Assembly: GCF_033100115.1 (NCBI RefSeq)
Contig: NZ_CP136910.1
Coordinates: forward strand, 5,410,001 to 5,474,000
DNA length: 64,000 bases
From: Anaerocolumna sp. AGMB13020
GTDB taxonomy: Bacteria; Bacillota; Clostridia; Lachnospirales; Lachnospiraceae
Direction: 5' to 3'
Under the pieces are notes generated by a model. It made no database searches. It was not told the origin of the DNA and saw only the letters and a program-made list of their open reading frames with translations. How positions within the stretch are numbered: the first letter of the stretch is position 1; every line of letters starts with the position of its first letter. Position numbers and translations under genes: made by a program. This document shows positions 17,526 to 24,835 of the stretch, piece by piece.

Positions 17526-17594
17526 AATGAGTTCCTCCTCTTGTTATTATACATTATTTCAAGGAATTGTCTCATTTTGTTTTGTACTAATTAG

Positions 17595-17876
17595 ATGCTA
17601 ACATCAGTTGGAAAACCAGATACATCGTATGGAAAGATCACATATATATTAGACGATACTGATAGCATTAAGATACCATCGGATATCCCTACACCAAATA
17701 ATGCACCTTATACTGGGCGAGGTTTTACCGGTAGTAAAAATAATATATTACCAGAACTTACACAGAATCAGAGAACTTTTGGAGATGGTGATATTTTAGG
17801 AATATATGATAGTAGCACTGGTACACTAACGCAACAGTTTGTTTATGATTCTGATTTAGGCTGGCTATTAAAATGA
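17595..17876 (+). pseudogene. Orphan toxin tip fragment, family unknown
   Basis: 93 residues: GKITYILDDTDSIKIPSDIP, NAPYTGRGFTGSKNN, LPELTQNQRTFGDGDILGIYDSSTGTLTQQF. A stop codon (TAG) precedes it in frame both with and without the IS, so it is not simply the IS-split part of a gene to the left. It has the compact, Gly/Asn-rich look of a secreted toxin tip and is followed after 14 bases by a candidate immunity gene. I do not recognise the family. Confidence 0.5.
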
Positions 17877-17890
17877 TTTGGAGGAAAAAT

Positions 17891-18370
17891 ATGAGTAATA
17901 TATATTGCGACTATAAAAACAATAGGTATAAAGCAAAGTTACGTAACGAAAATATTTTGATTACTGCCAAAGAAAAGCAAGATGGATTTAGAAATTATGT
18001 TGATGTATTGGGAAATGAACATGCTAATTTGTTCATGAAAGAAGTAAATTTGGATGAGGTTGATTTTCTATATGAAGAATGCATATCAATAAATTATAAA
18101 GGTAATTTCTTTCAGTTATTTGCAGGGGAAATAAACAAAAGTTTTATACTAAACAATTTGTTTGTGATTTGGACTTCTTCAGAAGAAATTGCTCAACAAT
18201 TTGGATTTGAAAAAAAAGAGCAATTAGTATTTACAAAAAATATTACTAGAGAAGAAATTGAATCAGTTAAGATTGAAAAAAAGCCAATTGCTATTTTTAA
18301 GGGGGAGCCAAAAAAAGAAGTGATTTTGGAACATGATTATTTGGAAAAATGGTTTGCTACTTTAGCTTAG
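17891..18370 (+). CDS. Probable immunity protein of the second orphan cassette
   Basis: 159 residues from the ATG at 17891 (GGAGG seven bases upstream; an earlier in-frame ATG at 17873 overlaps the toxin stop). AT-rich, soluble, alpha/beta; contains LFMKEVNLDEVDFLYEECIS and FVIWTSSEEIAQQFG. Family not recognised. Position directly after a toxin-tip fragment and directly before an R1 end supports the immunity call. Confidence 0.6.
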   Translation: MSNIYCDYKNNRYKAKLRNENILITAKEKQDGFRNYVDVLGNEHANLFMKEVNLDEVDFLYEECISINYKGNFFQLFAGEINKSFILNNLFVIWTSSEEIAQQFGFEKKEQLVFTKNITREEIESVKIEKKPIAIFKGEPKKEVILEHDYLEKWFATLA

Positions 18371-18387
18371 TTATGGCTATACTTTAG
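18371..18387. repeat. R1 left-end fragment joined to pre-toxin sequence
   Basis: TTATGGCTATACTTTAG, one mismatch to the R1 start, beginning right at the stop of the immunity gene. Nine bases later, at 18396, the copy of the effector's pre-toxin segment begins. The hairpin and the right end of R1 are missing, so this looks like a recombination joint. Confidence 0.6.
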
Positions 18388-18395
18388 TACATAAC

Positions 18396-19072
18396 TCAGG
18401 GTCAACTGTAATCGTTTGTGATAAGGCAGGAGTGCCTTCAACGGTTACGGTTGCTTTGGCGATTCTGTTAGGGTCCACAACGGGAATGATTGCGGATAAA
18501 GCATTGCTTAAGAATGGAATTAAGGTTACAGGGCTAGATGAGGTTGATAATGCAATTAAGGGTGGCTTAAAATCTGGATTAACGCAGTCTCAAATTGATG
18601 ATATTGTAAATATTCCAAAGGGTAGTAGACCAGAACCATCAACATATTTGAGCCAAAATTATATTGATACTCATTTAGCACAATTCTATGATGGAGTATC
18701 TGTTATTCAAACAGATTGGGCATATAGTCGATACTCTGAAACTAATGGATTTGTGGGAGTTCCAGATGATAATACATTATTTGTTATGCCAAAGAATTAT
18801 TGTGATGATGTGATTTCAAGAGCTAATGGAAATATTTCTATAATAGAAAAAGAATTAGGATTTCCAGATGGGTATTTCAGTGATGGCGGAGGTCTTATAA
18901 GAATTGATGCAGATAATGTTTCTGGGTTAAATATTCGCATTCCTAGTGGAAATGAAACAGGTGCTAACAAATTGTGGATACCTGGGGGAATACATCTGGT
19001 GGAGTACCAGAAGCAATTACAGATACTATACCACTTATAGATAAGACAGTTACAAGAATAGAAGTTAAATAA
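18396..19072 (+). pseudogene. Orphan toxin cassette with partial pre-toxin segment, frameshifted
   Basis: Bases 18396 to about 18525 copy the end of the effector's pre-toxin segment (SGSTVIVCDKAGVPSTVTVA and on), in frame with a new tip: PSTYLSQNYIDTHLAQFYDG, NTLFVMPKNYCDDVI, ELGFPDGYFSDGGGLIRID, NLRIPSGNE-like segment (NIRIPSGNETGANKLWIPGG). At a run of five G (18983-18987) the frame shifts: removing or adding a base lets it continue NTSGGVPEAITDTIPLID to a stop at 19070. As written, the zero frame ends at 19040. The PSGNE..GAN..W-PGG segment occurs in tips of other polymorphic toxins I recall from Rhs-type and similar proteins, but I cannot name the activity. No start codon or ribosome site. 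Confidence 0.6.
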
Positions 19073-19084
19073 AGGAGAATAAGA

Positions 19085-19558
19085 ATGGATTATAATTTGC
19101 TAATACATAGTGCGATAGAAAAGAATGAAGTGATAAAATTAATTCGTGGAGAACAAGAATATGAAATTGTAGTTTCAGAGTTTACATCAGATATTTTTCC
19201 AACAGATATAAATTCAGTACTTATGAATTGTTTTTATAAGCAAAAAGAATATATTGATAATATAGAAATAATATTTAAGAATACTTTGGACAAATTACTT
19301 AGTGGTAATGCCAGTGATGTTTATATTGCAATATTGTATTTTGATGCGTGTATTTATCAGGAAGAAAGAGGCAAAGCAACTTTTTGGATAAATAAAGAAG
19401 AAGTTGGGGAAAAAATTAAAAAGTCAATTAGTGTAAATCAGAAGGAACTAGAAAATAGCATTGAGTTTTGTAATGGAATGAAAAAAAATAATCCATGGAA
19501 AAATATTGAAAATTTTAATCAATATTATCAAAAAAAATATAAGATTAGTATAATATAA
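19085..19558 (+). CDS. Probable immunity protein of the third orphan cassette
   Basis: 157 residues, AT-rich, soluble, mostly helical: DYNLLIHSAIEKNEVIKLIRG, then SDVYIAILYFDACIYQEERG. AAAGGAGAA precedes the ATG and the toxin stop is 12 bases upstream. No recognised family. Intact, in contrast to the frameshifted toxin in front. Directly followed by a full R1 element. Confidence 0.6.
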   Translation: MDYNLLIHSAIEKNEVIKLIRGEQEYEIVVSEFTSDIFPTDINSVLMNCFYKQKEYIDNIEIIFKNTLDKLLSGNASDVYIAILYFDACIYQEERGKATFWINKEEVGEKIKKSISVNQKELENSIEFCNGMKKNNPWKNIENFNQYYQKKYKISII

Positions 19559-19568
19559 ATTATGGATA

Positions 19569-19701
19569 TATGGATATACTTTAGGACTTACAACTACCTA
19601 GATCCCTGTCTTTCGTCTCTTAATTCGGTATCATGGCTCTCACAAAATAATATAACATGATAGGAATTAAGAGACTTTAGCGAAAAAATCACTGGGTATA
19701 C
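19569..19701. repeat. R1 element, full copy 2
   Basis: Starts ATGGATATACTTTAGGACTT a few bases after the immunity stop. The hairpin arms are GTCTCTTAATTCGGTATCAT and its partner ending GGAATTAAGAGAC (to about 19676). The element ends CACTGGGTATAC at about 19701, and the pre-toxin copy begins at 19703. So R1 spans exactly the space between one immunity gene and the next toxin module. Confidence 0.75.
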
Positions 19702-19702
19702 T

Positions 19703-20373
19703 AAACCCTTATAACAGGAGATTATCTGACGGGTGATGAACAAGCTTTTAAGGTAGTGTCAGGGGTAGTAAGCCTGGCGACCTTAGGATATGGCGCTACG
19801 ATCGCAAAAGGCGGTGGGGATTTAGCCAAGATGTTTGCCGCAGATATCCTGGCGGAAGTGGTGTCAGGGTCAACTGTAATCGTTTGTGATAAGGCAGGAG
19901 TGCCTTCTACGGTTACGGTTGCTTTGGCGATTTTGTTAGGATCCACGACGGGAATGATTGCGGATAAAGCATTGCTTAAAAATACACCGTTGCTGAAGAA
20001 CGGAATTGAGATTGATGATACTGCATTCTTTTGGTCAGGTAGAACAGAAGGAGTGGGTGGCTCTGAAGTTGCGGCAAATATTGCAAAAGAAAAAGGTGGA
20101 GTAACATTAGAGTCAACAATTGAAGCAAAAAATATTTCTATGCCAGAATGGGATTTTAGTAATCCAAGTACCACGGAAGCGTGGGATTTGGCTTCTGGTG
20201 CATATGCAGAACAGGTATCTGGTGAAATAAGAGCAGTAATTGGATCACAGTTAAGAGAAGGTAATATATGGGAAAATGTTGAATTGCCAAGACTCATAAA
20301 TAATCCGAATATTACAAAAATAACAACTATTGACCCTAAAACTGGAATAGAAACAATTATTTTTGAGAGGTAA
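19703..20373 (+). pseudogene. Orphan toxin module with complete pre-toxin segment and new tip
   Basis: 19703-20023 is about 96-97% identical by eye to 11303-11623 of the intact effector, in frame. At 20023 it switches to a different tip: FFWSGRTEGVGGSEVAANIA, GGVTLESTIEAKNI, MPEWDFSNPSTTEAWDLASG, YAEQVSGEIRAVIGSQLREG, NIWENVELPRLINNPN and TTIDPKTGIETIIFER. This type of tip is found at the C-terminus of several contact-dependent or secreted toxins, but the activity is not something I can state. The open frame has no ribosome site (a GTG at 19756 is the first possible start). A stop (TAA, 19702) precedes it in frame. The last residues match the remnant at 7684. Confidence 0.7.
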
Positions 20374-20377
20374 ATAG

Positions 20378-20611
20378 ATGAAGATAACAGGAAGTATGAA
20401 TTATATTAAATTTGATTTAGAAAATGGATATGTAATGAAAGCAGAGGGAGAAATGCTAGTAGGTAAAAAATTTGTGGTATATAGAGATACAATGAAAGTT
20501 TGGGAAGCTCCACATGAGAAAGAAGAAGTTTTGGATACTCAAATAGAAAATATTATTCAGGAAGTAAAGAGAAATACTAATGAAAATACGGTTCAAATAA
20601 TATTTAATTAA
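20378..20611 (+). CDS. Small immunity protein, Imm74-like
   Basis: 77 residues: MNYIKFDLENGYVMKAEGEML, then FVVYRDTMKVWEAPHEKE and a C-terminal helix and strand. Small beta-rich proteins with a GE-x-L turn and a W-E-x-P motif are filed as Imm74 in the polymorphic-toxin literature; that match is from memory and should be tested. Starts 4 bases after the toxin stop, with AGAGGT as ribosome site, so the pair was one translation unit. Followed directly by an R1 copy. Confidence 0.6.
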   Translation: MKITGSMNYIKFDLENGYVMKAEGEMLVGKKFVVYRDTMKVWEAPHEKEEVLDTQIENIIQEVKRNTNENTVQIIFN

Positions 20612-20616
20612 AATTT

Positions 20617-20708
20617 ATTATGGTTATACTTTAGGACTTCCAACTTAAACCCCAGTCTCTTAATTCAATATCATGGCTCGTACGAAGTGACGCAATCCAT
20701 GATATGCG
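20617..20708. repeat. R1 element, copy 3, right side replaced by R2
   Basis: Starts TTATGGTTATACTTTAG, has the left hairpin arm AGTCTCTTAATTCAATATC and the start of the right arm (CCATGATATG, to 20706). There the sequence passes straight into the right half of R2 (GCGAAAAAATTTGTTGCGAA). The joint falls inside the hairpin stem. Confidence 0.7.
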
Positions 20709-21405
20709 AAAAAATTTGTTGCGAAAGGTGCGTTTTATTACGAAATATAGTTATAAGACTATTCCAGAATTACTGAAAGAAACAACATGTAACAATGATG
20801 AATTGTATAAATATTTGTCAAAGAATGTTGGTACAGAAGCAGCAGATAATTTTGTGAAGAATGGGAAATGGCCAGATGGTATACAAATACCTAAGAACCC
20901 TTCAGTATTAAAAGCAGATGGGGCAATTAATTGGTCAGCAGCTGCAAAAGGTGGATACAAATTAGATTCAGACGGTAATGCAATAAAAACCGTATTAACT
21001 GATGCACATAAAGTGAATGAATATTTACCTCAGGGAAAAATACTTGATAGATATGGTGACTCGAGTGGTCGTTATGTATCGCCAGTTAATAATGGAGTGC
21101 CTTATTCTTATGAGCAACGTTCTTTACCATATATTGAAGATGCTTCAAATTATCATCAATATGAAGTAAAAGGGGATTTTTCAAGGCTGAAAGATTATAT
21201 TAATAATTGTTCAGATACAACTTTGAAAAATGAAATAATGGATGATATTGATTACTACTATAATGGAGATTTTAGTAAAGTAGTAGTAAATGTGGGAGAA
21301 ATAGCAAAAGTTGACGGATGGGGAATCGGTGAAGGCATTCAATATGAGTTTCCAATCAAAGTTGAGTATTTAGTGAAACTAGGATTACTTAAAGAAATAA
21401 AATAG
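20704..21405 (+). pseudogene. Second orphan TNT-like toxin tip
   Basis: A frame opens at an ATG at 20704 made by the R1/R2 joint; the toxin part proper starts at about 20745 (YKTIPELLKETT). TNT-family marks: DGAINWSAAAKGGYKLD, KILDRYGDSSGRYVSP, SYEQRSLPYIEDASNYHQYEV, and a late IGEGIQYEFPIKVEYLVKLG. It is clearly different from the TNT-like tip at 14951, so it is a separate acquisition and not a copy. NAD+ hydrolysis is the expected activity from family knowledge; whether this headless frame is made at all is doubtful, since the R2 GAAAGG box lies inside it rather than before it. The immunity gene follows after 9 bases. Confidence 0.65.
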
Positions 21406-21414
21406 GAGAACAAT

Positions 21415-21660
21415 ATGAATCAACATGAAATAAAAAAAATAATCGAAGAAGAAAAATTAACAAGAATTAACTGGTTTAATGAAAGTCAATTAAGTGAAAA
21501 TCAAGTTGGTATCAAGAAGGATAGTGATAGGTGGACTGTATATATCACAGATGAAAGAGCAAATGTTGTAGATGGTTCAATAATACAATTGGAAAAGGAA
21601 GAGGAGGCATATGATATGCTGTTGAGGAAAGGAAGATTTGCTAAAAGAAAATTTGGATAA
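21415..21660 (+). CDS. Small immunity protein, Imm59-like
   Basis: 81 residues: helix IKKIIEEEKLTRINWFNESQ, then VGIKKDSDRWTVYITDERAN and EEAYDMLLRKGRF. The NWFNE...W-x-VY-x-TDER pattern recalls the Imm59 family, which I remember as a partner of TNT-type toxins; this is a recollection that needs a profile search. TAGGAGAA precedes the ATG. Intact. Confidence 0.6.
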   Translation: MNQHEIKKIIEEEKLTRINWFNESQLSENQVGIKKDSDRWTVYITDERANVVDGSIIQLEKEEEAYDMLLRKGRFAKRKFG

Positions 21661-21863
21661 ATTACATATTACAATTACTGGTATGCGAATATAAAATCCT
21701 TGATTAGAATTACAATTTAATATTAGGTGAATGTAGTTATGCTCTTATAAACAACTTAGTTTTGTGAAAGGCGCGGTTTGCATTATGCAATTATAAAGTG
21801 GAGAATTCAAGATTGTTATTAAAGGTGTATAATTGAGTTTTTAGGTGTAGTTTCAATACTCTC
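21661..21863. other. Spacer with decayed Rep-like start
   Basis: 21768-21820 (TTTGTGAAAGGCGCGGTTTG and on, then AAAGTGGAGAATTCAAGATT) is a degraded copy of the R2 end and first codons of the Rep-like gene at 13805-13865. The rest is AT-rich with no readable gene. Confidence 0.45.
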
Positions 21864-21918
21864 ATATAAACGTACTTTTTGTAACAATAAAATTTATTGC
21901 GAAAGGTACGTTTTATTA
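21864..21918 (+). repeat. R2 repeat at the left edge of the operon duplication
   Basis: Matches 13775-13829 along all 55 bases with about five differences. Its last base coincides with the first base of the segment copied from 10235. Confidence 0.7.
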
Positions 21919-22391
21919 ATTCAGACAGCTGCTGCTGAAGTTATTTCAGATTAACAGTAAGGAGGGAGCATATAATGGCTGCTAACATTAAGATTTCTTT
22001 TGAGATGATGCAGGAGTTTGACAAGCTTCTGTTAATGATCTCTGAATTGGAGGAGGCTATGCTGCAAATAGTAAATTCCGCAAATCTGCTTGACGAAGAG
22101 GTTACAGTAGAGTTTGCATATGAAGGAAAAGCAAAAGATGAAATGCAGAATTTTTATAAAGGCTGTTTCAATCACCCAAACGCTTATTAATCTGTATGGT
22201 AAAGCGTATCAGTTTGCAGTAAATGCAATCATAGACATGATAGAACAGGATATGATACTGGCAAGAGCATTGCAGCGGGGGGATGCGAAATGGTAAGACA
22301 GCTGGGAAGAGAAATAATTGACAAATACACTTGGCTGGAGAGAGCGAATATTACCATGGGTTATTCCGCTAACCTCCTCTTTGATTTCTAA
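21918..22391 (+). repeat. Broken second copy of the effector-operon start (copy of 10235-10707)
   Basis: About 470 bases nearly identical to 10235-10707: the end of the gene at 9655, the whole WXG100-like gene and the first 33 codons of the effector. In the copy the WXG100-like gene (21975-22295) has lost two bases near 22172 (CACACCC to CACCC), which shifts its frame. The effector copy (22290-22391) runs MVRQLGREIIDKYTWLERAN and stops after LLFDF. Both are pseudogenes. The duplication forms the right edge of the island; unique chromosomal sequence with the his promoter begins at about 22390. Confidence 0.85.
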
Positions 22392-22430
22392 ATGTAATTT
22401 GAAGGATAAGAAACTCCTTGAACCAGAGAA

Positions 22431-22479
22431 GAGGCAATTTTTTGTTGACAGTTAGCAGGTATTGTATTATAATTGCCTC
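22431..22479 (+). promoter_or_regulatory. Strong promoter of the his operon with flanking inverted repeat
   Basis: TTGACA at 22445-22450 and TATAAT at 22468-22473 are perfect sigma-A boxes with a 17-base spacer. GAGGCAATT (22431-22439) and AATTGCCTC (22471-22479) are a perfect 9-base inverted repeat enclosing the promoter; the right half overlaps the -10 box, so a bound repressor would block it. The 180 bases to the hisZ start show no obvious terminator or T-box. Confidence 0.75.
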
Positions 22480-22661
22480 ACATCTATCTGCTAATGAATT
22501 ATCACGTTACCATAATAAAGTATTTGGAAAATTATAATAAAATACAGTGATTTGTTTATATTAAAGAGTAGAATTTTGGTTGATAAGAGTTTTATAAATT
22601 GGTAGAATTTATTCACAAAGTTATTAATGATGGATGTAAAATTTGAGTAGAAAGAACAGGT

Positions 22662-23945
22662 ATGTCAATGAAAGAGAAGTTATTGCATACACCGGAAGGT
22701 GTCAGGGATATTTATAACCATGAATGTGAAAGAAAGCTGATTTTACAGGATAAGCTGCATCACGTTATGGGGCTGCACGGCTTTCGTGATATTCAGACAC
22801 CTACCTTTGAGTTTTTTGATATTTTCAGTCAGGAACGAGGGACTGTACCTCCAAAGGATATGTATAAATTTGTAGACAGAGACGGAAATACGCTGGTCTT
22901 AAGACCGGATATTACTCCTTCCATAGCCAGGTGTGCTGCTAAATATTACAAAGATGAGTCCCTTCCCATTCGTTTATGCTATATGGGAAGTGTTTTTATA
23001 AATAACACAAGTTATCAAGGAAAACTAAAAGAATTTACACAGCTGGGAGCAGAGCTGATTAACGACCCGTCTGTCAATGCAGATGCGGAAATGCTGGCCC
23101 TCACTATTGAGTGTTTATTGGAGACCGGGCTTAAGGAGTTTCAGGTTGAAATCGGTGAAGCAGGCTTTTTCTATGGGCTGACGGAGGAAGCAGGTTTCAG
23201 TGAAGAGGAGGAAGCAGTACTTCGAAGTCTTATCGAAGAAAAAAATATGTTTGGTGTCGAGGAGCTTCTTTCAGGAAAAGTAATCAGCAAGGAACTTAAG
23301 AAAGCTTTCCTTACATTACCGGAGCTGTTTGGTTCTCTGGACAGACTTTCTGAAGCGAAAACACTGACAAAAAATGAAAAGGCTCTGAAAGCGATTCAAA
23401 GATTGGAAGAATTATATGATATTCTTACAATCTATGGATTGGAGAAATATATTACCTTTGACCTTGGTATGTTAAGCCAGTACAATTATTATACCGGAAT
23501 CATATTCAGGGCATATACCTATGGTACCGGTGACATTATTGCCAGCGGCGGCCGTTATGACAATCTGGTAGGACAGTTTGGAAAGGATGCTTCGGCAATC
23601 GGTATTGCCATTCTGGTGGATCAGTTAATGACAGCATTAATGAGGCAGAAAATTACCATAAGGACGAAAACTGAAAACACACTTATCTTGTATCAAAAGG
23701 AATTTATGAAGACTGCAATATTACTAGCCAATCAGTTTCGCAGCCAGGATATGAATATTGAACTGCTTCAGGTTGAGAAAGAGCATACTCTTTCTGCATA
23801 TGTAGATTATTGCAGACGTAGCAGTATTGGCGGTATTTTATTTTTTGATAAGGAAAATAAGGTTGAAGTTATAAATTGTCTTACCGGAGAAAGAAATACT
23901 GCTAATCTCAAGGAGTTTTTAAACAGTGAAAATATATCGCTGTAA
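22662..23945 (+). CDS. hisZ: ATP phosphoribosyltransferase regulatory subunit HisZ
   Basis: 427 residues, a HisRS-like protein without tRNA-charging role. It shows the class II synthetase motifs in HisZ form: TPEGVRDIYNHE at the N-terminus, DRDGNTLVLRPDITPSIARC (motif 2-like), YKFVDRDG, and the LGAELIN and GGRYDNL segments. HisZ binds the short-form HisG (next gene) to make the active hetero-octamer that starts histidine synthesis from ATP and PRPP and that histidine inhibits. Having a separate hisZ goes with the short HisG seen here. The start could be 22662 or the ATG two codons later. First gene of the operon after the strong promoter. Confidence 0.93.
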   Translation: MSMKEKLLHTPEGVRDIYNHECERKLILQDKLHHVMGLHGFRDIQTPTFEFFDIFSQERGTVPPKDMYKFVDRDGNTLVLRPDITPSIARCAAKYYKDESLPIRLCYMGSVFINNTSYQGKLKEFTQLGAELINDPSVNADAEMLALTIECLLETGLKEFQVEIGEAGFFYGLTEEAGFSEEEEAVLRSLIEEKNMFGVEELLSGKVISKELKKAFLTLPELFGSLDRLSEAKTLTKNEKALKAIQRLEELYDILTIYGLEKYITFDLGMLSQYNYYTGIIFRAYTYGTGDIIASGGRYDNLVGQFGKDASAIGIAILVDQLMTALMRQKITIRTKTENTLILYQKEFMKTAILLANQFRSQDMNIELLQVEKEHTLSAYVDYCRRSSIGGILFFDKENKVEVINCLTGERNTANLKEFLNSENISL

Positions 23946-24167
23946 AATGAATTTCAACATGCCTCTATTAATCGATACGGGTTTAACAGATGTTGTATTA
24001 CTAAGCGGTGCTACCAAAAAAACAAGTAAAATTTGTATTTACAGAAATATAAAATAGCTAGCGATGATTTGATTGTGATAATAGAAAGGATGCTGCAAGG
24101 AAAGGATGTCTTTCTGCGGATATTGAAAAGAACATAATGTCTATCTGTCCGGGATGCAGTACGTGAA

Positions 24168-24818
24168 ATGATGAGATACTTAACATTTGCTTTGGCCAAA
24201 GGAAGACTGGCGAAAAAGACAATGGCAATCTTGGAACAGGTTGGGTATACCTGTGAGGAAATGAAAGAGCCGGATTCCAGAAAGCTGATTTTTGTAAACG
24301 AAGAACAGAAAATAAAAATATTTCTGGCAAAAGCCAATGATGTACCAACCTATGTGGAATATGGTGCAGCTGATATCGGTGTTGTAGGAAAAGATACCAT
24401 ACTGGAGGAAGGACGAAAGCTGTATGAAGTCATTGACCTTGGAATTGGTAAATGCCGGATGTGTGTGGCAGGCCCGGCTTCAGCAAGAGAACTGCTGCAG
24501 CATGGGGAATTGATTCGTGTCGCAACGAAATACCCAGGCATCGCCAAAGATTACTTTTATAACAAAAAACATCAGACCGTTGAAATTATCAAATTAAACG
24601 GTTCCATTGAACTGGCACCCATTGTTGGATTATCGGAAGTAATCGTAGATATAGTAGAAACCGGATCAACTTTAAAGGAAAATGGCTTGGAAGTACTGGA
24701 GGAAATCTGCACACTCTCAGCCCGAATGGTAGTTAATCAGGTCAGTATGAAAATGGAACAGGAAAGAATCAATAAACTGATTACGGATTTAAGGGAAGTG
24801 CTGGCTAGTCAAAAATAA
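24168..24818 (+). CDS. hisG: ATP phosphoribosyltransferase catalytic subunit, short form
   Basis: 216 residues; the C-terminal regulatory domain of long HisG is absent, which explains hisZ. Motifs: [18 protein letters not shown] at the N-terminus, [19 protein letters not shown], and the PRPP-binding loop [16 protein letters not shown]. Catalyses the first, committed step of histidine synthesis. The 222-base gap after hisZ holds no gene I can support. Two adjacent ATG codons at 24168; no strong ribosome site. Confidence 0.95.
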   Translation: MMRYLTFALAKGRLAKKTMAILEQVGYTCEEMKEPDSRKLIFVNEEQKIKIFLAKANDVPTYVEYGAADIGVVGKDTILEEGRKLYEVIDLGIGKCRMCVAGPASARELLQHGELIRVATKYPGIAKDYFYNKKHQTVEIIKLNGSIELAPIVGLSEVIVDIVETGSTLKENGLEVLEEICTLSARMVVNQVSMKMEQERINKLITDLREVLASQK

Positions 24819-24835
24819 AAAACGAGGTGGAAAGT

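Larger units (their letters stand above)
16295..17589 (-). mobile_element. IS3-family (IS150-like) insertion sequence, 1295 bp
   Basis: The two ends are inverted copies: TAGTACAAATTAAAATGAGA at the left and the reverse complement of TCTCATTTTGTTTTGTACTA at the right, with two or three mismatches. ATT at 16292-16294 and 17590-17592 is a 3-bp target duplication, so the insertion was a simple one. Inside, on the reverse strand, are orfA and orfB, both with a frameshift. It inserted into the AT-rich spacer before the toxin fragment at 17595. Confidence 0.88.

Noticed and set aside
19756..20373. An independent, intact toxin gene starting at the GTG at 19756
   Set aside because: No ribosome site, no export domain, and the N-terminus is an internal part of the effector at 10609; it is a detached module.
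12877..20708. R1 repeats as a CRISPR array
   Set aside because: Copies are kilobases apart, too long, unequal in length, and have genes rather than spacers between them; no cas gene is present.
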